A DNA stretch of 30,686 bases, taken from the IMG/VR virus record IMGVR_UViG_3300014050_001171, positions 1 through 30,686 of that record; one strand, written 5' to 3'. The translations under genes were made by a program, and so were the position numbers. The notes under the pieces are model-generated. The model saw only the letters and a list, made by a program, of their open reading frames with translations, made no database searches and was not told the DNA's origin. Position 1 is the stretch's first letter. Every line of letters begins with the position of its first letter. This DNA comes from a virus. This document shows, piece by piece, positions 17,819-23,255 of this stretch.

Positions 17819-17900
17819 CCTAAGTCCTTATGGGGCAAGTACTTACGCAAAAATCGCCACGGCCCCCGCGTCATAAGTCTTTACGCGGAAAGGCTTTATG
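17819..17900. repeat. family A element, full copy 13
   Basis: CCTAAGTCCTTA..CAAGTACTTACG, core CGCCACGGCCCCCGCG, CATAAGTCTTTACG..AAAGGCTTTATG; immediately abuts the HU stop codon. Confidence 0.9.
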
Positions 17901-18182
17901 TCAACTGTTCAACTGTTCAGCCATAACTTTACCCGGCTTGAATCGCACCACACGCCGCTGTCCGATCATCACGGCTTCGCCCGTGCGAGGATTGCGGGCC
18001 TTGCGAGGTGCGGTCACCTTTACGGTGAACACCCCGAAGTTTCGCAGTTCGATGCGTCCAGTTTCGACCAGCGTTGCTATCATATTGTCCAGAGTAGCCT
18101 GCACGATCTCGCGTGCCTGCTGACCCGTAACGCCAACCCGCTCCGCAACCTGTTCGACCATACCACGCTTCGTTCCGATCAT
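17901..18182 (-). CDS. HU-family nucleoid protein
   Basis: 93 residues, the normal HU length. Helical dimer half (residues 1-45, MVEQVAERVGVTGQQAREIVQ), then IELRNFGVFTVK and the arm signature ARKARNPRTGEAV, ending VVRFKPGKVM. HU dimers bend DNA without strict sequence need; a phage copy could compact its genome, assist replication or act at the many hairpin-forming repeats here (inference). ATG 8 nt after GGAG; own promoter. Confidence 0.97.
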   Translation of the reverse strand: MIGTKRGMVEQVAERVGVTGQQAREIVQATLDNMIATLVETGRIELRNFGVFTVKVTAPRKARNPRTGEAVMIGQRRVVRFKPGKVMAEQLNS

Positions 18183-18208
18183 TTCACTTTCTCCGTTGTG
18201 ATGTTTCT

Positions 18209-18236
18209 ATTCTACAGCCACTATTCTAAAAATCAA
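18209..18236 (-). promoter_or_regulatory. promoter of the HU gene
   Basis: TTGATT (18231-18236), 16 bp, TAGAAT (18209-18214). The -35 overlaps the upstream stop codon; no family A or B element separates the two units. Confidence 0.75.
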
Positions 18237-18409
18237 GAGCAAAAATCTGCTGGCTCGGGATACATTTCTTCCCACAACCCAGTCACTTCGGCATAATCAA
18301 ACGGGTCGCAATCAACCTCGTCGATAGGTTCGACCATAGGCTCGATCATACCATCGTCAGCGAGTTGAGAGAGGATAGCGTTGATGGTATCGGTGTCATC
18401 GAGGATCAT
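18233..18409 (-). CDS. acidic protein, 58 aa
   Basis: MILDDTDTINAILSQLADDG then MIEPMVEPIDEVDCDPFDYAEV: a short helix followed by an acidic, Pro-containing chain. No family recognised. Upstream sequence is GGAG ~9 nt before the ATG. Confidence 0.7.
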   Translation of the reverse strand: MILDDTDTINAILSQLADDGMIEPMVEPIDEVDCDPFDYAEVTGLWEEMYPEPADFCS

Positions 18410-18437
18410 ATCGTTTCTCCGTTGGGGTGATGCGATG

Positions 18438-18465
18438 ATTCTACAGTTATTATCGACAAATGCAA
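18438..18465 (-). promoter_or_regulatory. promoter of the acidic 58 aa gene
   Basis: TTGCAT (18460-18465), 16 bp spacer with CGATAATAAC, TAGAAT (18438-18443). Confidence 0.8.
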
Positions 18466-18537
18466 GCCCACACCTTGAGAATAATCCTATGCCAAACTAA
18501 AAATATTTTCTGACACGGTATTTTCTTGGATCATTTT

Positions 18538-18621
18538 CTCTAAGTGCTTGTGCAGAAAGGACTTAGGAAAAATCCGGCCCGGCGTCCTCGCCGTAAGTCT
18601 TTACGGATCAAGGACTTGCGT
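18538..18621. repeat. family A element, full copy 14
   Basis: CTAAGTGCTTG..AAGGACTTAG, core TCCGGCCCGGCG, CCGTAAGTCTTTACGG; 2 bp from the micropeptide stop. Confidence 0.87.
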
Positions 18622-18623
18622 CA

Positions 18624-18689
18624 TTATTTAGATAACACGCAATAACATAGGCCAACATAACTAATAATAAATGTAAGTGCAGCAAGCAT
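18624..18689 (-). CDS. membrane micropeptide, 21 aa
   Basis: MLAALTFIISYVGLCYCVLS plus Lys. AAGGA stands 8 nt before the ATG, and a family A element follows the stop exactly as after larger genes, which is the best sign it is real. Confidence 0.55.
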   Translation of the reverse strand: MLAALTFIISYVGLCYCVLSK

Positions 18690-18701
18690 TATAATATTCC
18701 T

Positions 18702-18890
18702 TTATTTGGCGTGAATAAATACGTTTTTACTAGCGGTCTGATTTGTTACAGTCACAATCCAGTTTTTTCCGCTACCATCTTCCCGAAGAATACCGTTGAT
18801 GATACCAACGTGTACATTACCCTTGGGATCAGTAACAGTGCCATACTTTCCAGACCGCATAGCACTCATAATCTTATCAAGACTATTCAT
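18702..18890 (-). CDS. hypothetical protein, 62 aa
   Basis: MNSLDKIMSAMRSGKYGTVTDPKGNVHVGIINGILREDG.. KNWIVTVTNQ: a helix then a small beta barrel-like section with turn motifs (DPKGN, EDGSGKN). Unrecognised. AAAGG 10 nt upstream. Confidence 0.75.
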   Translation of the reverse strand: MNSLDKIMSAMRSGKYGTVTDPKGNVHVGIINGILREDGSGKNWIVTVTNQTASKNVFIHAK

Positions 18891-18904
18891 TATACTATAA
18901 CCTT

Positions 18905-19105
18905 TCAGTTAGCGTTAGCAGGCTCAAAAATATCCAGAACATTACACTTGTCAACATAGATTGAACGATATCCATGCTCACACTTGACGGTGAGAAGAAT
19001 ACGCTCTCCAAACTGACGCACCCTAGTCACAACGCCGTCAACAACCTCTCCGTTGTTATACTCGGCATGAACAGCATAACCAGCCATGGGAACCTTACTC
19101 GTCAT
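18905..19105 (-). CDS. hypothetical SH3-like small protein, 66 aa
   Basis: GYAVHAEYNNGEVVDGVVTRVRQFGERILLTVKCEHGYRSIYVDKCNVLDI has short strands and turns like a KOW/SH3-type barrel; this is a fold impression only. ATG 4 nt after AAAGGG. 14 bp upstream of the next gene; first in its unit. Confidence 0.75.
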   Translation of the reverse strand: MTSKVPMAGYAVHAEYNNGEVVDGVVTRVRQFGERILLTVKCEHGYRSIYVDKCNVLDIFEPANAN

Positions 19106-19137
19106 TCTACCCTTTCTTTCTCTCTTCTATTATCGAC

Positions 19138-19165
19138 ATTATACAGGCGATTCTTTAGGTTGCAA
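19138..19165 (-). promoter_or_regulatory. promoter of the 19105-18624 operon
   Basis: TTGCAA (19160-19165), 16 bp, TATAAT (19138-19143), with CGATAATAGA just downstream of the -10. Confidence 0.82.
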
Positions 19166-19219
19166 GCAAAATCTTTGGATTTTTGTGTCAAGATTTTTTG
19201 ACAAAACTTTTCTGTTTTT

Positions 19220-19239
19220 CGGTATGGTTTGGCATACCG
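19220..19239. other. 7 bp perfect hairpin upstream of the 19.1 kb promoter
   Basis: CGGTATG-GTTTGG-CATACCG. It may be an operator; the string TTTGGCA also occurs near other promoters of this part. Confidence 0.55.
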
Positions 19240-19257
19240 TTTGCTGATGCGATTTTC

Positions 19258-19340
19258 CCTAAGTCGTTACGCTGTAAGTACTTACGTCAAATTCGCTGCG
19301 CCCATATCGTCGTAAGTCCTTACGCCGTATGGGTTTGCGT
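19258..19340. repeat. family A element, full copy 15
   Basis: CCTAAGTCGTTACGC..AAGTACTTACG, core TTCGCTGCGCCC, CGTAAGTCCTTACGCC..GGGTTTGCG; abuts the next stop codon. Confidence 0.9.
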
Positions 19341-19525
19341 CAACTCTGTCCCGGATAGATTCTTCCGCTCTTGAGTCGCTGTACAAGCGTATCGTAATCG
19401 TCAGTCGTGAACAGCGTATAATAAGCATCCCGCTCCTGCACGATCCACTTGCGAGTGTATCCGTTCCACACACTAGCCACGACCACACCGAGAGAGTTAG
19501 CCAGAGATACGATTTCAGCATTCAT
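19340..19525 (-). CDS. hypothetical protein, 61 aa
   Basis: MNAEIVSLANSLGVVVASVW then TRKWIVQERDAYYTLFTTDDYDTLVQRL. Alpha/beta composition, no family recognised. I choose the ATG 2 bp after the upstream stop; an earlier in-frame start would overlap the upstream gene by 19 bp. Confidence 0.72.
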   Translation of the reverse strand: MNAEIVSLANSLGVVVASVWNGYTRKWIVQERDAYYTLFTTDDYDTLVQRLKSGRIYPGQS

Positions 19526-19527
19526 TT

Positions 19528-19743
19528 TCAAGATACTCCCATCCAAGATGCTTTTTCCACACAGTAATCATAGAATATATCGTTCAAAACTTCAAGATGG
19601 TTTTTTTCGGTCAAACGACGACGAGCAAGGATAGCATCGCACTCTGCGAAAAACTTACCCGTGGACACTTCATATACAATCGTACACGCATACGATTCGC
19701 TTCCCCAAATCCTAGCCTTAACATCAACGAACTTCTTCAACAT
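19528..19743 (-). CDS. hypothetical protein, 71 aa
   Basis: MLKKFVDVKARIWGSESYACTIVYEVSTGKFFAECDAILARRRL then a helical end. Unrecognised. A purine-rich AGAGGAG lies ~10 nt upstream. First gene of a two-gene unit. Confidence 0.75.
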   Translation of the reverse strand: MLKKFVDVKARIWGSESYACTIVYEVSTGKFFAECDAILARRRLTEKNHLEVLNDIFYDYCVEKASWMGVS

Positions 19744-19776
19744 CTGTTTTCTCCTCTTCTCTCTTCTATTATCGAC

Positions 19777-19805
19777 ATTCTATCAGACTTTCTTCAACAT
19801 TTCAA
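19777..19805 (-). promoter_or_regulatory. promoter of the 19743-19340 unit
   Basis: TTGAAA (19800-19805), 17 bp, TAGAAT (19777-19782), with CGATAATAGA directly downstream. Confidence 0.75.
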
Positions 19806-19847
19806 GAGGGCAAAAAAGATTTTTGTAGCAGCAAATATCGTGCCAAT

Positions 19848-19932
19848 CATAAGTCGTTGTCTGATAAGCACTTAGGCACAAGTCGTGCCGCCGAGTTCGA
19901 CGCAAGTCCTTACGCCACAAGGATTTACGTCG
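19848..19932. repeat. family A element, full copy 16
   Basis: CATAAGTCGTTGTC..AAGCACTTAG, core GTGCCGCCGAG, CGCAAGTCCTTACGCC..GGATTTACG. Followed by a TGTAC/GTACA hairpin (19939-19954) that recurs after copy 17. Confidence 0.87.
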
Positions 19933-19963
19933 AATTGTTGTACAGTAGTGTACAGGCTTATAT

Positions 19964-19977
19964 CCCCATAATAGGGG
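19964..19977 (-). terminator. family C hairpin after the 107 aa gene
   Basis: CCCC-ATAATA-GGGG, 5 bp beyond the stop codon. Short, without a clear U-tract. Confidence 0.5.
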
Positions 19978-19982
19978 GCTTA

Positions 19983-20306
19983 TTACCCCTCCCACCCAAA
20001 GGGGGATACTTCCTCACCGCAAGCCTGAATAGCGGCATACTGTTCGATTAGAGCCTCTACACGTTCACGCGATCCAGGTTTGCCAACCTTCACGATCATG
20101 GTATCCTCACCACCAACCATGCGAGAATCTACCTTCTCGCTCTTGCTCTTGCCGATATTCTTCAATGCGGTGCGATTGAACTTCAGCACCTTTTCGCTGC
20201 GAATCGTTCCACCATCTGCGTTAGTTTTGTCGCAAGGGATAGCGATACCAACGAAGCACATACGGGCAACTCGCTCAGCATCACGAACAATCTTAGGCTT
20301 TTTCAT
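19983..20306 (-). CDS. hypothetical protein, 107 aa
   Basis: MKKPKIVRDAERVARMCFVG.. KVLKFNRTALKNIGKSKSEKVDSRMVGGEDTMIVKVGKPGSRERVEALIEQY. A basic N-terminal half and an acidic C-terminal helix; unrecognised. AAAGGAG lies 11 nt before the ATG. Confidence 0.78.
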   Translation of the reverse strand: MKKPKIVRDAERVARMCFVGIAIPCDKTNADGGTIRSEKVLKFNRTALKNIGKSKSEKVDSRMVGGEDTMIVKVGKPGSRERVEALIEQYAAIQACGEEVSPFGWEG

Positions 20307-20333
20307 TTTCTTTCTTTCTCCTTTGGATGATGG

Positions 20334-20362
20334 ATCGTACTAAACTTTTCCCTGTGACGCAA
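20334..20362 (-). promoter_or_regulatory. promoter of the 107 aa gene
   Basis: TTGCGT (20357-20362), 17 bp, TACGAT (20334-20339); a weak match, no CGATAATAGA. Confidence 0.5.
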
Positions 20363-20363
20363 C

Positions 20364-20377
20364 CCCTCAAATGAGGG
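20364..20377 (-). terminator. family C hairpin overlapping a stop codon
   Basis: CCCTCA-AA-TGAGGG; the TGA stop of the 82-residue gene is part of the stem. Confidence 0.5.
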
Positions 20378-20615
20378 ACGCTTCGCGCTCCTTGCGAAAC
20401 TTGATGGCGTACAGTTCGTCCACAACAACGCGAACCACGGTATCCATGCTGACACTCTTGTGGGTATAGTATCCACAATGGATAGCGAACAGGCTATACG
20501 TACCGGGAACACCGGATGGTATCGACCCCACACTGTGGGGGTGAAGGGTAAAACCCGCATTGTAAGCGTAACGGCGAATACTCTTGCGAATCGTTTCAAT
20601 TTTTGGGATTCTCAT
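20367..20615 (-). CDS. hypothetical protein, 82 aa
   Basis: MRIPKIETIRKSIRRYAYNAGFTLHPHSVGSIPSG.. SLFAIHCGYYTHKSVSMDTVVRVVVDELYAIKFRKE. A basic helix, a turn-rich His/Gly section and a C-terminal helix; unrecognised. The start sits ~25 nt after the predicted -10 in a purine-rich GAGA leader; longer frames begin upstream of the promoter. Confidence 0.68.
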   Translation of the reverse strand: MRIPKIETIRKSIRRYAYNAGFTLHPHSVGSIPSGVPGTYSLFAIHCGYYTHKSVSMDTVVRVVVDELYAIKFRKEREASLI

Positions 20616-20640
20616 CTCTATCTCTCTTTCTCTTTCCAGT

Positions 20641-20668
20641 ATTATACCAAACTTTTTCGACAGCACAA
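20641..20668 (-). promoter_or_regulatory. promoter of the 82 aa gene
   Basis: TTGTGC (20663-20668), 16 bp, TATAAT (20641-20646). Confidence 0.6.
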
Positions 20669-20683
20669 CCCCCACAACGGGGG
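20669..20683 (-). terminator. family C hairpin after the 58 aa acidic gene
   Basis: CCCCC-ACAAC-GGGGG, starting at the base next to the TGA stop codon. Confidence 0.55.
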
Positions 20684-20860
20684 TCACCATCCGTTTCTCC
20701 GACACTCATCGGCCCAATCCCGATCCTCTTGACGGGTACGATCATTATACCCGTATCCACCATAGGTAAGGTAGTTATCCTTCATGGCATCGTATCCATC
20801 ATCCGAATCGTGAACATCGTCAAAATCTTCGTAATCGTACAGGGGGTCAGGGCAACTCAT
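20684..20860 (-). CDS. acidic protein, 58 aa, paralogue of the 101 aa protein
   Basis: MSCPDPLYDYEDFDDVHDSDDG matches the MSHPDPLFDPD opening of 15991-16296; then GGYGYND and a charged end (RQEDRDWADECRRNGW). A third Asp/Tyr-rich protein lies at 6857-7024. Function unknown. The short pyrimidine/purine leader gives no strong ribosome site. Confidence 0.75.
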   Translation of the reverse strand: MSCPDPLYDYEDFDDVHDSDDGYDAMKDNYLTYGGYGYNDRTRQEDRDWADECRRNGW

Positions 20861-21042
20861 TTTTCACTCTCTCTTTCTTACCTCTATATAGTGCATGTTC
20901 TGTGCCAAAAGTCGAAAAATATTTTTGTGCGACTTTCTCGACGATTTCCGCAGGCTGTCACCTTGGCACTATGTCATATTGGCAAAGTCTGCCATTTTTG
21001 GCTGCCGTATTGTTTGGCACGATATCTGCTGTGGTCATTTGA
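20861..21042. other. intergenic region with repeated TTGGCA sites
   Basis: No gene seen. It holds a TGTGCCAAA at ~20902-20910 and TTGGCA at ~20973, ~20988 and ~21014, plus TTTTGGCTGCC at ~20995. A weak promoter (TTTTGG, 16 bp, TATAGA near 20885) may serve the acidic gene. The repeats could be binding sites for a phage regulator. Confidence 0.45.
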
Positions 21043-21128
21043 TCTAAGTCGTTATGCCACAAGTACTTACGTCGAATCCGCGGCCGCGAATTTTTCGTAA
21101 GTCCTTACGCCGTAAGGGTTTGCATCAA
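21043..21128. repeat. family A element, full copy 17
   Basis: CTAAGTCGTTATGCC..AAGTACTTACG, core CCGCGGCCGCG, CGTAAGTCCTTACGCC..AGGGTTTGC. Followed at 21134-21149 by TGTAC-AGTAGT-GTACA, identical to the hairpin after copy 16. Confidence 0.9.
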
Positions 21129-21157
21129 GTCGTTGTACAGTAGTGTACAGGCGTACA

Positions 21158-21173
21158 CCCCACTACAGTGGGG
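21158..21173 (-). terminator. family C hairpin with the stop codon in its loop
   Basis: CCCCAC-TACA-GTGGGG; the TAG stop of the 48-residue gene lies in the loop and last stem base. Confidence 0.55.
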
Positions 21174-21309
21174 ATGCACAAGCGTACACTGAGCCGAATG
21201 GTACGTTATGCTGATTAGCATATACTGAACGAGCATCCGCCCAATCCTTAGCAAGTACCATGCCAAGGTAGAAATCATTTTCCGAATTGTAGATATAGTA
21301 GGTTTTCAT
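21163..21309 (-). CDS. hypothetical protein, 48 aa
   Basis: MKTYYIYNSENDFYLGMVLAKDWADARSVYANQHN.. with Trp-Ala-Asp-Ala and a short hydrophobic end (VYACASPL). It resembles in layout the 52-residue gene at 15181-15339 (strand, AGY/LGM turn, helix), perhaps a distant relative. The upstream gene's last codons supply its AGGAG ribosome site. Confidence 0.72.
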   Translation of the reverse strand: MKTYYIYNSENDFYLGMVLAKDWADARSVYANQHNVPFGSVYACASPL

Positions 21310-21311
21310 GA

Positions 21312-21461
21312 TTAGGAGATCAGTTCCATATCCTCATTGTAGCACTCGTACTCATCTCCGTCAATCTCTACGTGCCACACATCACCCTCATCGAAATGCC
21401 AGCGAATGATTCGACCAATCTTTCCGTCAACCTTCACCTTATCACCAAGAGCAAACTGCAT
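21312..21461 (-). CDS. small KOW/SH3-like protein, 49 aa
   Basis: FALGDKVKVDGKIGRIIRWHFDEGDVWHVEIDGDEYECYNEDMELI: successive short strands with G-turns (GDKVKV.GK.G.I, VEIDG) and an E.MELI ending, the plan of a tiny SH3/KOW-type barrel. Role unknown. AAGGAGAAAG lies just upstream. First gene of a two-gene unit. Confidence 0.78.
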   Translation of the reverse strand: MQFALGDKVKVDGKIGRIIRWHFDEGDVWHVEIDGDEYECYNEDMELIS

Positions 21462-21489
21462 TTTCTTTCTCCTTACTTCTTATATCGGT

Positions 21490-21495
21490 ATTCTA
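21490..21495 (-). promoter_or_regulatory. extended -10 promoter
   Basis: TGATAGAAT (extended -10) followed downstream by CGATATAAGA; no clear -35. Confidence 0.5.
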
Positions 21496-21518
21496 TCAAA
21501 TATTTTTTAGATTATCTA

Positions 21519-21533
21519 CCCCCTTATCGGGGG
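21519..21533 (-). terminator. family C hairpin with a stop codon in its loop
   Basis: CCCCC-TTATC-GGGGG; the TAA stop of the 74-residue gene is in the loop. Confidence 0.55.
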
Positions 21534-21748
21534 ATCGTAATCAGATCACCAAAATGTGAGAACGTCAACTTGAGAACCCTATTCGGATATTTCTCATCGA
21601 TATACTTCTGTGCAGTGCTTTTCCGATTATCGGTAGCACTCACACCCTGTACAACTGTACCGTTCTCATCAATCACCTTCCAAACCTTCTTTTGAACGAT
21701 ACGCGGAAGGCTTTGGATGAAATCGTTGATATGAGTAACCTTTTCCAT
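21524..21748 (-). CDS. hypothetical protein, 74 aa
   Basis: MEKVTHINDFIQSLPRIVQKKVWKVIDENGTVVQGVSATDNRKSTAQKYIDEKYPNRVLKL. Reads as a helix, a strand-turn (WKVIDENGTVVQG), a helix and a final strand. Unrecognised. The chosen ATG follows a GAGAGAAAGAAAA leader; the longer frame passes through the promoter. Confidence 0.75.
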   Translation of the reverse strand: MEKVTHINDFIQSLPRIVQKKVWKVIDENGTVVQGVSATDNRKSTAQKYIDEKYPNRVLKLTFSHFGDLITIPR

Positions 21749-21791
21749 TTTTCTTTCTCTCTTTCTTTCTTCTCTTTTCTCTTGTGCTTTC

Positions 21792-21819
21792 ATTATACAG
21801 TATATATCGGCCATTGCAA
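21792..21819 (-). promoter_or_regulatory. promoter of the 74 aa gene
   Basis: TTGCAA (21814-21819), 16 bp spacer with CGATATATAC, TATAAT (21792-21797). A TGTGCCAAA lies ~30 bp upstream. Confidence 0.82.
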
Positions 21820-21902
21820 GCGAAATCTTTTGAAAAAATAAAAAATAATTCTGTGCCAAATCAAAAAAACTTTTTGGTATACCGTTTGCTCTCTCGATTT
21901 CT

Positions 21903-21985
21903 TCTAAACCCTTATACCACAAGCACTTACACGCTCTTCGGCGTGACAAACAAGACGTAAGTCCTTATAATATCAGCACTTAGAG
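21903..21985. repeat. family A element, full copy 18 (last)
   Basis: CTAAACCCTTATACC..AAGCACTTAC, then a core ACGCTCTTCGGCGT unlike the others, then CGTAAGTCCTTATAATATC..CACTTAG. No confident gene ends at its right side. Confidence 0.82.
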
Positions 21986-22110
21986 AGAGGGGGTTTTTCT
22001 GTTTCTTCTCCAGTCTCAAAACCTCTGACCCTAAACCCGCGGTGGTCCAAACATAGTAAGCAAACCATATATAATTGGCCAGTTTAATGACAAGTTTCCC
22101 CATTATTAAA
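21986..22110. other. gap at the right edge of the early array
   Basis: No confident gene. A minus frame (21927-22103, start MGKLVIKLANYIWFAYYVW) exists but has no ribosome site, begins inside the U-tract of a terminator and runs through the A element, so I do not accept it. Confidence 0.5.
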
Positions 22111-22143
22111 TAAAAAAACAGGCACCAATTATGAGTTGATGCC
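22111..22143 (-). terminator. intrinsic terminator of the HTH gene
   Basis: Minus strand GGCATCAA/TTGGTGCC (8 bp, one mismatch, 7 nt loop) followed by TGTTTTTTTATTT. The only textbook Rho-independent terminator in the leftward array. Confidence 0.85.
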
Positions 22144-22174
22144 CGTTTCTTTAGTATTCTACAGATTCTTTACT

Positions 22175-22399
22175 TCAAACGTCCGAAACCGACTCGACCT
22201 TTGGAGCTGATGGTCTACGACCTCTTGGCTTGGCAATTGACAACTTTCGCCTCTGACGTCTAACCATTCCCACAGTAATTTGTCGGCTACCATCAATCTT
22301 GTTTAAATAAGTGGCAATTTCCTCGTCCTTCATATTTTTGCTGTTATTAGCAATAAAGTCTGTTTCTTCTTTTGTCCACTTTTTATAAGTTTTTGACAT
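22175..22399 (-). CDS. SANT/Myb-like helix-turn-helix protein, 74 aa
   Basis: MSKTYKKWTKEETDFIANNSKNMKDEEIATYLNK then TVGMVRRQRRKLSIAKPRGRRP. The KWT.EE..FI..N...... EIA..L......T...V...R pattern is that of Myb/SANT-type DNA-binding helices, with a basic tail. It starts 5 nt after AGGAGG, under the leftward half of the divergent promoter, and is a natural candidate for the switch regulator of this promoter or of the array (inference). It resembles the N-terminus of the protein at 23239. Confidence 0.8.
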   Translation of the reverse strand: MSKTYKKWTKEETDFIANNSKNMKDEEIATYLNKIDGSRQITVGMVRRQRRKLSIAKPRGRRPSAPKVESVSDV

Positions 22400-22417
22400 T
22401 TTATCCTCCTGCATAAG

Positions 22418-22446
22418 TTGCTTATTGTGTATCAAACATCTATAAT
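22418..22446 (+). promoter_or_regulatory. rightward promoter of the late operon
   Basis: TTGCTT (22418-22423), 17 bp, TATAAT (22441-22446). Its -10 abuts the -10 of the opposing promoter. Confidence 0.75.
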
Positions 22447-22474
22447 AGTATAAATGTCACAAAATTCTGGTCAA
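22447..22474 (-). promoter_or_regulatory. leftward promoter of the HTH gene
   Basis: TTGACC (22469-22474), 16 bp, TATACT (22447-22452). It overlaps the start of the late operon, so the two promoters should exclude each other. Confidence 0.75.
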
Positions 22475-22666
22475 GGTAAACCCATGAAAAATTCTAAAAA
22501 CATACATACAATATCATCAACTTTAAAAACAGTTGCTAGCGAAAACCTTGTAACAGAAGCAGAGTTACAAAACCTAGACGATAAACCGCTAGAGGAACTA
22601 CTTAATGAGCAAAAACAAGAAAACGCCCAAGAAAAAGACCAATTTACCCAACAACATAACGGATGA
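22454..22666 (+). CDS. hypothetical protein, 70 aa, first late gene
   Basis: Polar chain rich in Asn, Gln, Glu and Lys (SENLVTEAELQNLDDKPLEELLNEQKQE..), probably helical; no domain recognised. Two starts compete: this ATG lies 7 nt after TATAAT (leaderless), while an ATG at 22484 has AAGG 7 nt before it (60 residues). Its 3' end overlaps the next gene by 62 bp. Confidence 0.6.
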   Translation: MSQNSGQGKPMKNSKNIHTISSTLKTVASENLVTEAELQNLDDKPLEELLNEQKQENAQEKDQFTQQHNG

Positions 22667-23255
22667 AGAATTTATAACAGTATGGGAAAAAATTAGTAAA
22701 AAATTAGGCTATAAATTTAAGTTTGGGTATCATAGTCACGAGGATATGAAGCAACAGGCCGCCATATTCGCCTTGGAAGGACTTAAAAATTATGATAATA
22801 AAAGGCCCCTAGAAAATTTCTTATGGACCCACGTGAGAAATCGACTCTTTAATTACAAAAGAGATAACTATCAAAGGCCCGATAAACCCTGCTTCACCTG
22901 TCCTTTTTACAAACCAAATGATAGTGCTTGTTCTAGTGGTTGTTCAGAATTTAAAAACAAAAGTGATTGTGAATTATTCGCCTCATGGAGCAAACGAAAC
23001 GATACCAAAAAAAATATTATGAAACCAGTTGGTATAGATAATGTTAACGAAAATAGTACCGAAATAGTTGACTTTAATCTTCTGGACGCTATTAGTAACA
23101 AAGAAATTATTAAAATTATAGATAATAATATTAGTATTAAAAATCGCCCCATATTTCTCAAATTGCTAGGAGGCAGCAAAGTTTCTAAGCTTGAAGTTAA
23201 CAAACTAGTCAAAGAAATAAAAAAAATATTAAAAGACAATGACATCAACTCCTAA
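22605..23255 (+). CDS. sigma-factor-like transcription protein
   Basis: 216 residues. Residues ~45-92 (HEDMKQQAAIFALEGLKNYDNKRPLENFLWTHVRNRLFNYKRDNY) follow sigma region 2: a D..Q.A...AL..YD...P...FL...RNRL pattern. A Cys-rich insert follows (PCFTCPFY..CSSGC..DCELF), likely zinc-binding, then a C-terminal helical part that could be a region-4-like HTH (residues ~170-216). Similar sigma-like proteins direct late transcription in T4-type phages (gp55). Its place at the head of the late operon fits that role, but this is inference. Confidence 0.65.
   Translation: MSKNKKTPKKKTNLPNNITDEEFITVWEKISKKLGYKFKFGYHSHEDMKQQAAIFALEGLKNYDNKRPLENFLWTHVRNRLFNYKRDNYQRPDKPCFTCPFYKPNDSACSSGCSEFKNKSDCELFASWSKRNDTKKNIMKPVGIDNVNENSTEIVDFNLLDAISNKEIIKIIDNNISIKNRPIFLKLLGGSKVSKLEVNKLVKEIKKILKDNDINS

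Noticed and set aside
4974-21985. Family A as a CRISPR array or as plain Rho-independent terminators
   Set aside because: Copies are 0.6-1.3 kb apart with genes between them, not 30 bp spacers, and the stems are not followed by a U-tract in either direction.
21927-22103. 58-codon minus frame starting MGKLVIKLANYIW
   Set aside because: No ribosome site, start lies at the U-tract of the terminator, and the C-terminal third is family A sequence.
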